64,000 bases of DNA from Streptomyces sp. NBC_00483 (GCF_036013745.1 NZ_CP107880.1:9610001-9674000), one strand, 5' to 3'; shown: positions 40,727-49,237, numbered from the stretch's first letter. Program-made: numbers and translations. The notes: generated by a model from the letters alone, not told the origin.

Positions 40727-41485
40727 TCACGGCGCGGTCGGTCCGGCCAGCAGGCGGCCCGCGTTCGGCGCCAGCGGCGGCAGGCCCAGCTCGGACAGGA
40801 TCCGGTACGCCGTGGCGGTGGCCGCCGACAGGACCGGGAGCCCCAGCTCGTCCTCGACCGGCTGGATCGCCGGCAGGGACGGCATCTGTACGCAGGCGGA
40901 CAGCACCAGCGCGTCCGCGTCGCCGAGCTTCAGGCGCTTGTAGTGCTCGCGCAGGTCCTGCGGGTCGAGCCGGGCGACGGCCAGGTTGTCCGGCACCTCC
41001 AGGCTCAGCGCGTCCACCACCTCGACGCCCGCGTCCTCGATGTAGTCGGCGACCTTCTGGGTCAGCGGCTTCATGTAGGGCGTGACGATGGCGACCTTCT
41101 TGGCGTCGAGCGCGGCGATCCCGTCGAGCAGTGCGCCGGCGCTGGAGACCACGGGGACCAGTGCCTCCTGGGCGCGCAGCACGTCCTTGATCTCGTCCTC
41201 GGCCGTGCAGTGGTGGCCCGGGCCCTGCGCCATGATGGCGACGAGGCAGGCCGTCGCCACGACGTCCGGCCGGGCGTCGGCCAGCTCCAGGACCGCGCGC
41301 TCCGTCTGCGCGTTCATCGCCCGCAGCTCTTCGGGGGTGACGTGCTTCATGCGCATCCGGCTGCTGTGGAAGACGAAGCGGTCCTCCGGGGAGACGGCCT
41401 CGCGCGCCCGCATCAGGCGGGGGAGTTCGGTCTCCATCGTGAGGTTCGAGCTGGGGACGATCATCCCTATGTGATGGTCTGTCAT
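40727..41485 (-). CDS. nicE: Maleate cis-trans isomerase (NicE)
   Basis: This is a 252-residue Asp/Glu racemase-fold enzyme. GMIVPSSNLTMETELPRLM and FHSSRMRMKHVTPEEL are diagnostic of maleate isomerase. The two catalytic cysteines are Cys80 (VATACLVAIMAQG) and Cys198 (LVLSACVQMPSLP). It converts maleate to fumarate, the last step of nicotinate degradation. I chose ATG 41485, which has GGAG 6-7 bases upstream. An ATG 24 bases earlier lacks one. It is the last gene of the nicX-C-F-DR-E operon. Confidence 0.93.
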   Translation of the reverse strand: MTDHHIGMIVPSSNLTMETELPRLMRAREAVSPEDRFVFHSSRMRMKHVTPEELRAMNAQTERAVLELADARPDVVATACLVAIMAQGPGHHCTAEDEIKDVLRAQEALVPVVSSAGALLDGIAALDAKKVAIVTPYMKPLTQKVADYIEDAGVEVVDALSLEVPDNLAVARLDPQDLREHYKRLKLGDADALVLSACVQMPSLPAIQPVEDELGLPVLSAATATAYRILSELGLPPLAPNAGRLLAGPTAP

Positions 41486-41563
41486 GATTCGCTCCAGGTT
41501 TTTGGGCATGCTTGATGAGGGCGGGGGCCTGCATGTCCTCTTCGGGCGGGTCGGTGGCGGAGG

Positions 41564-43009
41564 TCAGTGCTGCTGACCGAGCCGCTCCCAGTGGTCGGCG
41601 AGCACCGCCAGGTGCCGCAGGACGTCGGCGCGCTGCTCCGCCGGGATCGGCCGCAGTAGCTCCTCGTCCAGCTTGCGGGCCCGCAGGTTCGCGTCGTGCA
41701 CGGTGGCGCGGCCCTCCTCCGTGAGGTTGAGGAGCTTGCGCCGCGCGTCGGCGGGGGAGGGGGCGCGGGACAGCAGGCCCCGGTTCTCCAGGCGCCGGGC
41801 GACGTCGGCCATCGTCGAGGTGTCGAGCGCGGCGAGCGCGGCGATGGAGCGCTGGTCGCAGCCGGGGTTCTCGCCGATGATCTGCAGGACGGCGAACTGC
41901 GGCCCGGTCAGCGTCGCGTCGACGTCGTGCAGCCACGCGGCGAGGTACGCCTGGTACAGCCGGCGGGCCAGGAAGCCCGGCGCGTGGGTGAGTTCGTCGG
42001 GCGCGGCGACGTCGTCGGCCTGGCTGGGGGTGGAGGGCGAGGTCATGGCACCGCTGTCGTGTGGAGGGATCGAGTGGGCCTCCGGCTCCGGGGAGAGGGT
42101 CTGCCGCAGCGCGGTGCGCAGCAGGTCCAGGGCCGTCGCCGGGTTGTCCCAGAAGACCATATGTCCCGCCGCGGGGATGCGAACCATGCGCGCCGCCGGG
42201 TTCGCGGCGGTGGCCTCCGCGGCGCCCTCGGCGGTGACGACCGGGCTGTCGGCCCCGTACAGCAGCGTCGTGGGGCCCGGCACCTGGGGCCACCAGGCGA
42301 AGAAGTCCTCGCTCTCGAAGCCCCGGTGGGCGCGCTCGATCGCCTCCAGGCCGCAGCTGGCGAGCCAGCGGGCCCGCAGCTCCAGCTCCCGGCGCGGCCA
42401 CGTCGGCCAGAAGCCGCCGACCTCGTCGGCATCCGTGCCGCGCTGGGCTTGCGACAGCTGGCGCGTGAACGCCGCGAGCGTGGTCGGGTAAGGCCCCCGG
42501 CTCGGGCCGCTCATCGGCGGGTCCACCAACAGCGTTCCACCGAGCGGGACATGGCTCCGCACAGCGGTGGCGGCGGCGATCCGGGCACCCATGGAGTGTC
42601 CGAAGAGCACGGGGTCCGCCAGCTCCAGCTGCTCGATCACGGCTTCCGTGTCGGCGGCGAGGGCGTCGAGCGAGTGGTCCTCCGCGTCGTCACTGAGGCC
42701 GCGGCCGCGGATGTCGAGGACCAACGGCCTTGCCAGGTCCGTCAGTTCACGGGCGACGAAGTCCATGGTGATCGCCGGGCTGGTGATGCCGGGCAGGATC
42801 AGCAGGGGGACGCCTTCGCCGCCGTAGTCCAGCACGTGCAGCCGCACGTCCCCGCTGCGGGCCCAGCGGCTGACGGCCGGGATGTCGGCGAGGTCCGCGA
42901 GGCCGGGCTGCGTCAGGTAACGCTCCGGCCGTCGGGCCTCGCGGTCCTGAGCGGCATCCTGTCCGGCATCCTGCGCGGCATCTCGTGCGGCTCCGGAAGA
43001 CGCGTTCAT
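41564..43009 (-). CDS. nicD: N-formylmaleamate deformylase fused to a MarR regulator (NicD-NicR fusion)
   Basis: This is a 481-residue fusion. Residues about 50-305 are an alpha/beta hydrolase that matches NicD closely: LPGITSPAIT, LDIRGRGLS, nucleophile Ser139 (GHSMGAR), Asp163 (LVDPPMSGP) and His283 (AGHMVFWD). The Ser-to-Asp spacing of 24 is the same as in Pseudomonas NicD. Residues about 335-481 are a MarR winged-helix protein (LTGPQFAVLQIIGENPGCDQRSIAALAALDTSTMADVARRLENRGLL, then DARRKLLNLTEEG), the family of NicR. Pseudomonas encodes the two separately. No stop or frameshift separates them. An in-frame Met322 (nt 42046) could also give free MarR protein. The N terminus has an AAQD-like repeat. 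Confidence 0.85.
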   Translation of the reverse strand: MNASSGAARDAAQDAGQDAAQDREARRPERYLTQPGLADLADIPAVSRWARSGDVRLHVLDYGGEGVPLLILPGITSPAITMDFVARELTDLARPLVLDIRGRGLSDDAEDHSLDALAADTEAVIEQLELADPVLFGHSMGARIAAATAVRSHVPLGGTLLVDPPMSGPSRGPYPTTLAAFTRQLSQAQRGTDADEVGGFWPTWPRRELELRARWLASCGLEAIERAHRGFESEDFFAWWPQVPGPTTLLYGADSPVVTAEGAAEATAANPAARMVRIPAAGHMVFWDNPATALDLLRTALRQTLSPEPEAHSIPPHDSGAMTSPSTPSQADDVAAPDELTHAPGFLARRLYQAYLAAWLHDVDATLTGPQFAVLQIIGENPGCDQRSIAALAALDTSTMADVARRLENRGLLSRAPSPADARRKLLNLTEEGRATVHDANLRARKLDEELLRPIPAEQRADVLRHLAVLADHWERLGQQH

Positions 43010-43013
43010 GATC

Positions 43014-43664
43014 TCAAACCCCCTTCGTCGTCAGGTACTTCACCATGTCCTCGTGGCCCACGACATCCCCGTACTTGGCCTGGATGTCGAAGAGCGCCGC
43101 CTCATGCGGCCCCGCGGCCCGGTCGCCACAGGCCTCGGCGGGCACGAGGACCGGCCAGCCGTACTGCACCGCGTCCACCGCCGTGGCCCGCACACAGCCG
43201 CTCGTCGTGGCGCCGCAGACGACCGCCGTGTCGCAGCCGAGGCCGGTGAGCAGGGAGGCCAGCGCGGTGCCGAAGAACGCCGACGCGCCCTTCTTCACGA
43301 TGAACTGGTCCCCCTCCTCGTACGGCAGTCGGGGGTCGAGGGCGACGGCCTCGCCGCCTTCGCGCAGCGCCCGCATGCCGGGAGCCTTGGCGAGCCAGGT
43401 GACCGCGTCGCCCTCGGCCTCGGCGGCCGTGTAGGCGATGACCGTCCACACCACGGGTACGCCGCCGGTGCGGGCCGCGCGCACCAGCTCCGCCGTGGCC
43501 TCGACGGGGGCGGTCAGATCGCTGCCGGTGGTGAAGCCCGGCTCGGTGAAGCCGCGCGTCAGGTCGACCACGATCAGGGCGGGACGGTGGCCGCGGGCGA
43601 CGGCGGCGCCGAACCCGGCGCGTTCGTAGACGCGGTCGGTGGCGGGGTCGTACGGGGTGGGCAC
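43014..43664 (-). CDS. nicF: Maleamate amidohydrolase, isochorismatase family (NicF)
   Basis: This is a 216-residue cysteine hydrolase with the catalytic triad Asp34 (LIVVDLTRGFTEPG), Lys124 or Lys125 (FIVKKGASAFFGT) and Cys157 (GATTSGCVRATA). These are the isochorismatase/N-carbamoylsarcosine amidase motifs, and the pattern with the N-terminal YERAGFG resembles NicF. It converts maleamate to maleate and ammonia. It lies 4 bp before the nicD fusion and after nicC in the same operon. Confidence 0.92.
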   Translation of the reverse strand: MPTPYDPATDRVYERAGFGAAVARGHRPALIVVDLTRGFTEPGFTTGSDLTAPVEATAELVRAARTGGVPVVWTVIAYTAAEAEGDAVTWLAKAPGMRALREGGEAVALDPRLPYEEGDQFIVKKGASAFFGTALASLLTGLGCDTAVVCGATTSGCVRATAVDAVQYGWPVLVPAEACGDRAAGPHEAALFDIQAKYGDVVGHEDMVKYLTTKGV

Positions 43665-43724
43665 GGGACCTCCAGGGCGCGGGATCTGGCCAGGGATCGG
43701 CTCATCTGGCCGGGGGGAATCGGC

Positions 43725-44996
43725 TCAGTGGTGGTGGCGGTAGGCGAAGGACTCGTCGTCGGAGGTGTCCAGCGGGGTGCCGCGCCACAGCCAGTCGTAG
43801 GACACGTCGGACTCGCCGTCGTAGCGCTCGCCGAGCTTGGCGTCGCGGGCCTGCTGCTCCGGACCGTCGGGGAAGCGGTAGAAGACCTGGTTGCGCAGCG
43901 AGGCCTGCTGCACCATCCCGGCGTGCCGGGCGCGGCGGTTGACGTACCGCTGCAACGCGCCGGGGATCCCCTCGCGGGTCACCGCGCCCAGCTCCTCGGC
44001 GAGCACGGCCCCGTCCTCCATGGCCTGCGAGGCACCCTGCGCCTGGTAGGGGAGCATCGCGTGGCAGGCGTCGCCGAGAAGGGCCACGCGGCCGTCGACC
44101 CAGTTCGGGTCGCGGCGGCGGTGGTAGAGCGGGAAGCAGGTGATGTCGCCCTTGGCCTTGGCGAGCATGGCCGGCGCGCGGTCGTCCCACTCCGCGTAGG
44201 CGTCGACGAGCATCTCGGTAGTGCCGGAGAAGGTGGTCTTCTCGCCGTACTCGTCCTTCCACGGGACGCAGCCGACGATGTTGAGCCACTCGCCGCCGCG
44301 GATCAGGTAGTGGACGAGATGGCGCCCGGGCCCGTACCAGATGGTGCTCTGGTAGCGGTCGAAGAGGAAGCGGGTGGCCGGGTCGGCGTGCAGCAGCTCG
44401 CCGGGTATCAGCGTGCGGAAGGCCATGTCGCCGGAGAAGACCAGGGTGTCCTCGGCGCCGATGAGGTCGCGGACGCGGGAGTGGATGCCGTCGGCGCCGA
44501 CCAGCACGTCGGCCTCGTGCCGGGTGCCGTCGTCGGTGACCGCGACGGGACGGTCCGGGGACGTACGGTCGAGTTCCACGACGCGCGCCCCGGTGACGAT
44601 CTCGACGGCGGGCCCGGGGCCCAGCGGGTCGGTGCACGCGTCGAGGATGGTGCGGTGCAGATCGGCGCGGTGGTAGTGCCAGTAGGGGGCGTTGAACTCC
44701 TCCTGGACACGGCGGCCGAGCGGGGTGAGCCCGATGATGCTGCCGTCCTGCCAGCGGCGGCGCACCTGGTCCTGCGGCTCGGTGCGGATGGCCTCCAGCT
44801 GCTTGCGCAGGCCGAGCCGCATCAGGACCCGGCTGGCGTTCGGTGCGGTCTGGATGCCGGCGCCCACCTCGCCGAGTTCGGCGGCCTGTTCGAGGACGGT
44901 GACGCGCAGTCCCTTGTGGCGCAGGGCCAGGGCGGCGGTGAGGCCGCCGAGACCGCCGCCGACGACGGTGACTTCGTAGGACTGGCTGAGAGGCAA
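43725..44996 (-). CDS. nicC: 6-Hydroxynicotinate 3-monooxygenase (NicC)
   Basis: This is a 423-residue class A flavoprotein monooxygenase: FAD loop VTVVGGGLGGLTAALAL (residues 9-25), GAGIQTAPNASRVL, the DG motif VLVGADGIHSRVRDL and the second FAD motif VALLGDACHAMLPYQAQGASQAMEDG. By fold it could also be a salicylate hydroxylase. Its place between nicX and nicF makes decarboxylative hydroxylation of 6-hydroxynicotinate to 2,5-dihydroxypyridine the likely reaction. Confidence 0.88.
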   Translation of the reverse strand: MPLSQSYEVTVVGGGLGGLTAALALRHKGLRVTVLEQAAELGEVGAGIQTAPNASRVLMRLGLRKQLEAIRTEPQDQVRRRWQDGSIIGLTPLGRRVQEEFNAPYWHYHRADLHRTILDACTDPLGPGPAVEIVTGARVVELDRTSPDRPVAVTDDGTRHEADVLVGADGIHSRVRDLIGAEDTLVFSGDMAFRTLIPGELLHADPATRFLFDRYQSTIWYGPGRHLVHYLIRGGEWLNIVGCVPWKDEYGEKTTFSGTTEMLVDAYAEWDDRAPAMLAKAKGDITCFPLYHRRRDPNWVDGRVALLGDACHAMLPYQAQGASQAMEDGAVLAEELGAVTREGIPGALQRYVNRRARHAGMVQQASLRNQVFYRFPDGPEQQARDAKLGERYDGESDVSYDWLWRGTPLDTSDDESFAYRHHH

Positions 44997-45036
44997 GACT
45001 CCTCCAGGGATGCTGCGTTGGGGTGGGGGACCGGGC

Positions 45037-46068
45037 TCAGCCTTCGACGAGGTGTCCGCCGGTGACGACGTCGGTGCCGTCCAGGCTGACGGTGCAGCCG
45101 CGCATCGCGATGTCGAGGTGGGCGTAGGAATCGCGCTGGAGGTGCGGGTGCGGACCCGTGGACCAGAGGAAGTTGCCGGCGAAGGCGCGGGCGTCCATGC
45201 CCATCAACTCGTCCTTGCCGTACATCGCGGTGGCGAACCAGTCGGCGGACTTCATCAGGCCCCAGCCCATGTGGGAGAGGCTGCGGGCCCACTTGTCGTG
45301 CGAGTCCTCGAAGAAGGTGTTCAGCAGCTTGGCCTCGGCGCCGCCGGTGACCTCCTGGATGTGGCCACCCGAGACATGGAGCGTGACGGGACGCTGGACG
45401 TACTCCTTGAACGGCAGCAGGATGTCGCCCTCCGCGAGCACGATCCGCCCGTCGGAGATCTCCGGCCAGCACAGCACCATGGTGCTCGGCCAGTGGTCCC
45501 AGCGGCCCGGGTCGTCGGCGAAGCCGGTCTGGAACTCCGGGTGGGAATCGGCCAGTTGGACCGTCAGGTCCGTGCCGGCCTCGGAGGTCACGCGCATGAC
45601 GGAAGACGTACGGACCCGGTCCACGCCCTCCTGGACGCGCACCTTGTCCTGCTCGTTCGGCAGGTTGCGGATGAGGACGTCGGGCGCGTCGCAGACGAAG
45701 ATGATGCGGGTGCCGGTCTTGAGGATGTCCTGTTGCAGCGGGGCGTGGATGAAGCCCTCGCGGGTCAGGTCCACGACCAGGTCGGCCGCCTTCAACAGCT
45801 CCTGCGCGGCAGTGTCGTTGAGGACGGATACGAGGCCGGGCCCTGCCCCGGTGTGGGTGCTGGGCAGCGGGGCCGGGCTGCCGCCGGGCACCGTGGCGGA
45901 CACGACGTGGGCGCCGAGGCTCTTGGCGGCCCCGAACGCGGCGGCGACGTAGTCACCACGGCTGCCGGGCTCGGAGAGCACGACGACGTGCTCTCCCTCG
46001 CGGACCTTGCACAGCTGAAGTTCACGGGTGAAGGCGTCGAGGACGTCGACGGACGAGAAGTCGAACAT
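45037..46068 (-). CDS. nicX: 2,5-Dihydroxypyridine 5,6-dioxygenase (NicX)
   Basis: This is a 343-residue protein of the M29-aminopeptidase-like ring-cleavage family. The iron ligands expected from Pseudomonas NicX (His265, His318, Asp320) align with His266 (LSHMGWG), His317 and Asp319 (SYAHLDIAMRG). HVSGGHIQEVTGG is also conserved. It opens 2,5-dihydroxypyridine to N-formylmaleamate. I chose ATG 46068 (GGAGGAACACC upstream). The extension to 46443 covers the promoter. It is the first gene of the operon, with a leader of about 130 nt. Confidence 0.93.
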   Translation of the reverse strand: MFDFSSVDVLDAFTRELQLCKVREGEHVVVLSEPGSRGDYVAAAFGAAKSLGAHVVSATVPGGSPAPLPSTHTGAGPGLVSVLNDTAAQELLKAADLVVDLTREGFIHAPLQQDILKTGTRIIFVCDAPDVLIRNLPNEQDKVRVQEGVDRVRTSSVMRVTSEAGTDLTVQLADSHPEFQTGFADDPGRWDHWPSTMVLCWPEISDGRIVLAEGDILLPFKEYVQRPVTLHVSGGHIQEVTGGAEAKLLNTFFEDSHDKWARSLSHMGWGLMKSADWFATAMYGKDELMGMDARAFAGNFLWSTGPHPHLQRDSYAHLDIAMRGCTVSLDGTDVVTGGHLVEG

Positions 46069-46425
46069 CGGGTGTTCCTCCGGGAGACGAGCGCGGACGT
46101 ACTGGGCACGTGCGGATGGTGCGGAGGGTGCGAGGGCATGCGGGATCACCGCGGCGGACGCCGTACGGGGGCGCCACCGGGGGTTCTGGCGAACCCGCCT
46201 GCCGAGATAATCCGAGCACGTACGATCTGGGAAATCAAGGGGCGGGTGGCGGGGGTGGGTGCGCGGGACGGTGTGGGCGTGCAGGGAGGTGGTTGTGGTA
46301 ACCCGACAATGTCTCGCGGTGGAATCGGTCGACTCCTCGCCTGATGGGCCTGCTGCTGGCTGGCAAGATCGCAGGGAGGTCAGATCGGCAGCTATGTAGC
46401 ATCTGAACAATGCAAGGAGGCTCGG
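46069..46425. other. 357-bp divergent promoter region between nicX and the ketosynthase gene
   Basis: The left part is the nicX 5' leader. Promoter B sits at 46208-46238. The right part (46240-46425) leads to the ketosynthase gene and ends with an excellent ribosome site AAGGAGG (46414-46420) 5 bases before GTG 46426. I see no open reading frame worth calling here. Confidence 0.6.
46208..46238 (-). promoter_or_regulatory. Promoter B of the nicotinate regulon with conserved 18-bp element
   Basis: On the minus strand TTGATT (complement of 46233-46238), a 17-bp spacer and TCGGAT (complement of 46210-46215) precede nicX. TAATCCGAGCACGTACGA at 46208-46225 is identical to promoter A. CCCTTG-N9 upstream of the element is also shared, so both promoters have the same geometry. 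Confidence 0.7.
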
Positions 46426-47640
46426 GTGACTGGGAACGGTCATGTGCAGGTGACGGGCGTCGGCGCGATGACGCCGCTGGGAGCCGATGCGCCGACGACG
46501 TGGGCGGGGCTGCTGGACGGCACGTCGGGGGTGCGGCTCCTGGAGGAGGAGTGGGCCGCGGAGCTGCCCGTGGGTGTCGCGGCCGGACTCACCGTGGACC
46601 CGGCGTCGCTGCTTCCGCGGCCCGAGGCCAGGAAGCTGGACCGCGGTGAGCAGATGGCCCTCCTCAGCGCGCGCGAGGCATGGCAGGACGCCGGCGCCCC
46701 GCAGGTCGAGCCGGAGCGGCTCGCCGTCGTCATCGGCACTGGGACCGGCGGTGTGCTCACCACGCTGGGGCAGGACGACATCTTCGAAGCCTCCGGGATC
46801 CGCCGACTTTCACCCTTCACCGTCCCCATGCTGATGCCGAACGGGCCCGCGGCCTGGGTGAGCATGGACCTGGGTGCGAAGGGTGGCGCCAGGACCCCGG
46901 TGAGCGCGTGCGCGTCCGGGGCGGAGGCCCTCGCCATGGGGCAGGACCTGATCCGCGCCGGGCGGGCGGACGTGGTGGTCGCCGGTGGTGTGGAGGCGTG
47001 CCTGCACCCCTTCACCCTGGCGGCGTTCGCCCAGATGAAGGCCCTGTCGACGCGGTCCGACGACCCGGAGGCGGTGTCCCGCCCCTTCGACGTCGAGCGG
47101 TCCGGGTTCGTCATGGGCGAGGGCGCGGGCATGATGGTGCTCGAACGCCCCGAGTTCGCGCGGGCCCGCGGCGCACGCGTCCACGGCATGCTGGCCGGCA
47201 GCGCCGTGAGTTCGAGCGCCGACCACATCACGGCATCCGACGCGGACGGCCAGTCCTTCGCCATGGAACTGGCGCTGCGCGACGCCGACGTGACTCCGGC
47301 GGACATCGGGGTCGTGCACGCCCATGCCACGTCCACGGAGTCCGGTGACGTGGCGGAGGCCGAGGCGATCGGCCGCACGATCGGCAGGCACGCCGCGGTC
47401 ACGGCGACCAAGTCGATGACCGGTCACATGCTGGGAGCGTCCGGGACGGTGGGCGCCATGGCCGCGTTGTTCGCGCTCAGGGACGGGGCGTTGCCGGCCA
47501 CGCGCAACCTCGACACACTCGACCCGCGCGTGGACCTGGACGTGGTCTCCGGTGAGCGGCGCTCCGGGCAGTGGTCGGCGGCGCTGGCCAACTCGTTCGG
47601 GTTCGGCGGGCACAACGTGAGCCTGGTCTTCACGGGCTGA
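46426..47640 (+). CDS. Beta-ketoacyl-ACP synthase II-like protein (FabF family)
   Basis: This is a 404-residue thiolase-fold enzyme with the complete Cys-His-His triad: Cys162 (VSACASGAEA), His300 (VHAHATSTESGD) and His334 (TKSMTGHMLGASG). It condenses acyl and malonyl thioesters. It stands alone without an acyl carrier protein or other fatty acid or polyketide genes nearby, so its pathway is unknown. It may be an extra FabF or part of a dispersed lipid pathway. GTG 46426 has a near-perfect ribosome site. Confidence 0.92.
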   Translation: MTGNGHVQVTGVGAMTPLGADAPTTWAGLLDGTSGVRLLEEEWAAELPVGVAAGLTVDPASLLPRPEARKLDRGEQMALLSAREAWQDAGAPQVEPERLAVVIGTGTGGVLTTLGQDDIFEASGIRRLSPFTVPMLMPNGPAAWVSMDLGAKGGARTPVSACASGAEALAMGQDLIRAGRADVVVAGGVEACLHPFTLAAFAQMKALSTRSDDPEAVSRPFDVERSGFVMGEGAGMMVLERPEFARARGARVHGMLAGSAVSSSADHITASDADGQSFAMELALRDADVTPADIGVVHAHATSTESGDVAEAEAIGRTIGRHAAVTATKSMTGHMLGASGTVGAMAALFALRDGALPATRNLDTLDPRVDLDVVSGERRSGQWSAALANSFGFGGHNVSLVFTG

Positions 47641-47695
47641 CATCGGCCTGGTCTTCACTGGCTGACGTCAGTCCGGTCCTCACCGGGCGAGGAAG
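47621..47695. repeat. 25-bp tandem repeat across the ketosynthase stop codon
   Basis: Unit 1 (47621-47645, contains the stop codon) and unit 2 (47646-47670) agree at 22 of 25 positions, and unit 3 (47671-47695) is degenerate. The copied stop lies in unit 2. The repeat fills the whole gap to the end of the convergent methyltransferase gene. Confidence 0.75.
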
Positions 47696-47698
47696 GTC

Positions 47699-48463
47699 CT
47701 ACACACCGGCGCGGGCGACGAACAGCGGTTGGAAGAAGCCGGTTTCCTCCGGCGCTCGCCATGCGCGGTCGACGAACCCGGCTTCCGCCGCGAGCCCGGC
47801 AAGCCGCTCCTGACCGAGCGCCCAGTAGGAGGTCCGGCGCACCCGGACCCGCCAGTCTTCCCTCGCGTCCGGGAGGAGCTGGAAGTGCTCCAAGTCGTAG
47901 TGCTCGCCGTCGTCCTGCCAGTGCCAGAGCTGAAAGGTGACCGTCCGCCCCTCCTCGGAGCGGTGGACCTGCGGGGGCATCGACGCGGGGTGCTCGCGCA
48001 GCAGGTCCTCGTACGGGCGCGTGCTGGCCAGCAGCAGTCCGCCGGGGCGCAGTACGCGGCGCATCTCGGTGAGGCCGGTGCGTACGTCCTGCTCGGTGAG
48101 CAGGTGCGGCAGCGCGTTGTCGGCGCACACGACGACGTCGAACCGGCCGTCGGTGAAGGGGAGTTGCCGCATGTCGGCGGCGGCGGTGTGCAGCGGCAGC
48201 CCCCGGCTGGAGGCCTCACAGGCGGCGCGGGCCGTGGCGCGAGGGCTGATGTCGGTCCCGGTGACGCGGTGTCCGTGCAGGGCCAGGCCGATGGCCTGCG
48301 TGCCGATGCCGCAGGAGCAGTCGAGTACCGCGGCGCCCTCCCGGCCGATCACGGCGTCCAGGGCCGCGCCCTGCCGCCGGGCGCTCGCGTCCCAGTCCGG
48401 GTAGATCAGGTGGTAGTCGTCGGCCAGTTCGTCGTAGAAGCGCGCCACGGTGGGTTCGGACAT
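47699..48463 (-). CDS. Class I SAM-dependent methyltransferase
   Basis: This is a 254-residue protein with the SAM motif VLDCSCGIGTQAIGLALHGHRVTGTDIS (about residues 45-72) and the later DVVVCADNALPHLLTEQD, matching the Methyltransf_25/glycine-sarcosine-like group. The N-terminal FYDELADDYHLIYPDWDASARRQG is typical of small-molecule methyltransferases. The substrate is unknown. It is convergent with the ketosynthase gene. Confidence 0.88.
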   Translation of the reverse strand: MSEPTVARFYDELADDYHLIYPDWDASARRQGAALDAVIGREGAAVLDCSCGIGTQAIGLALHGHRVTGTDISPRATARAACEASSRGLPLHTAAADMRQLPFTDGRFDVVVCADNALPHLLTEQDVRTGLTEMRRVLRPGGLLLASTRPYEDLLREHPASMPPQVHRSEEGRTVTFQLWHWQDDGEHYDLEHFQLLPDAREDWRVRVRRTSYWALGQERLAGLAAEAGFVDRAWRAPEETGFFQPLFVARAGV

Positions 48464-48490
48464 GGCTGGAGGGTACCGGCGCCGTGCGCG

Positions 48491-49108
48491 TCACTTCTTG
48501 TTTCTGAGCCACTGCCCGAATGTCCGGCGCGGGGGACGGACCACCACGCTGCCGTGGGTCTTGTGGCCGACGAGCTCGATGCGCAGGGTGACAGGCACGT
48601 CCGGATCCCCGGGCCTGTGCCGCTGCTTGACCTTGCAGTGCGCCAGTTGCAGGGCGTCGGTGTCGACCACGATGCCCGGCTTCGTGATCAGCATCAGCCG
48701 CTTCCCGGTCATCGACGAGTCGATCACCAACGTGTCGTGGGTGAGCACGGCGTCGGTGAAATCGAGCGTCACCGCGCAGAAGGTCACCGCGAGTTCCAGC
48801 CTGCGCGGCACCACCCAGCGCCCCCGGCGTTCGATGGCGCCGCTGTGCGCCTGCTCGATCCGGACGACGTCCTTGGTCTCGGTCGCGGGCCGCAAGTCGG
48901 CGGTGAGCGGCGCCAGTTCGGCCAAGGTCCGCGCCGACAGGGCGACCTCGAGGCGCTCGTCCAGCTCCTCCGCCGTCAACAGGCCGTCCCCCGCCGCGAC
49001 GCGCAGCACGTCCACGATCCGGTCCCGGTCGGCGTGCGAGGCCCGCAGCTCGGGCGACGATGGGCCGGCACCGGAGTCGCCCCCGGCGGGCGAGATCTCT
49101 CCCGACAT
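48491..49108 (-). CDS. DUF1707 domain protein
   Basis: This is a 205-residue protein. Residues about 20-72 form the DUF1707 (SHOCT-like) helical domain (ELRASHADRDRIVDVLRVAAGDGLLTAEELDERLEVALSARTLAEL). The rest is a beta-rich domain reminiscent of LiaF/cell-wall-active-antibiotic-response C termini (RGRWVVPRRLELAVTFCAVTLDFTDAVL...). No membrane helix is seen. These proteins are abundant in Streptomyces and their role is unclear. The start is ATG 49108 with GGAGGG upstream. Confidence 0.85.
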   Translation of the reverse strand: MSGEISPAGGDSGAGPSSPELRASHADRDRIVDVLRVAAGDGLLTAEELDERLEVALSARTLAELAPLTADLRPATETKDVVRIEQAHSGAIERRGRWVVPRRLELAVTFCAVTLDFTDAVLTHDTLVIDSSMTGKRLMLITKPGIVVDTDALQLAHCKVKQRHRPGDPDVPVTLRIELVGHKTHGSVVVRPPRRTFGQWLRNKK

Positions 49109-49237
49109 GTTTCCCTCCTGGCGGCGGCCGTGGGTCGGTCGCCTCTGCTCCACCCGTGGCACCGTACCGTGGGCACCGCCTGCCGAGTACCGCGTGCCGA
49201 GTACCGCCCCTCCCGCCCGTGACAGGAGACCTTTCCC

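Noticed and set aside
42044..42046. Separate nicR gene starting at Met322 instead of a fusion
   Set aside because: The frame is continuous and only a weak GGTG lies before this ATG. Internal initiation is possible but not favoured, so it is kept as an alternative in the fusion entry.
45037..46443. Longer NicX start at 46443
   Set aside because: The extra 125 codons cover the promoter with the conserved 18-bp element and have no similarity to the family. ATG 46068 has a good ribosome site.
46426..47640. Part of a polyketide or fatty acid gene cluster
   Set aside because: No acyl carrier protein, chain-length factor, ketoreductase or acyltransferase gene is nearby.
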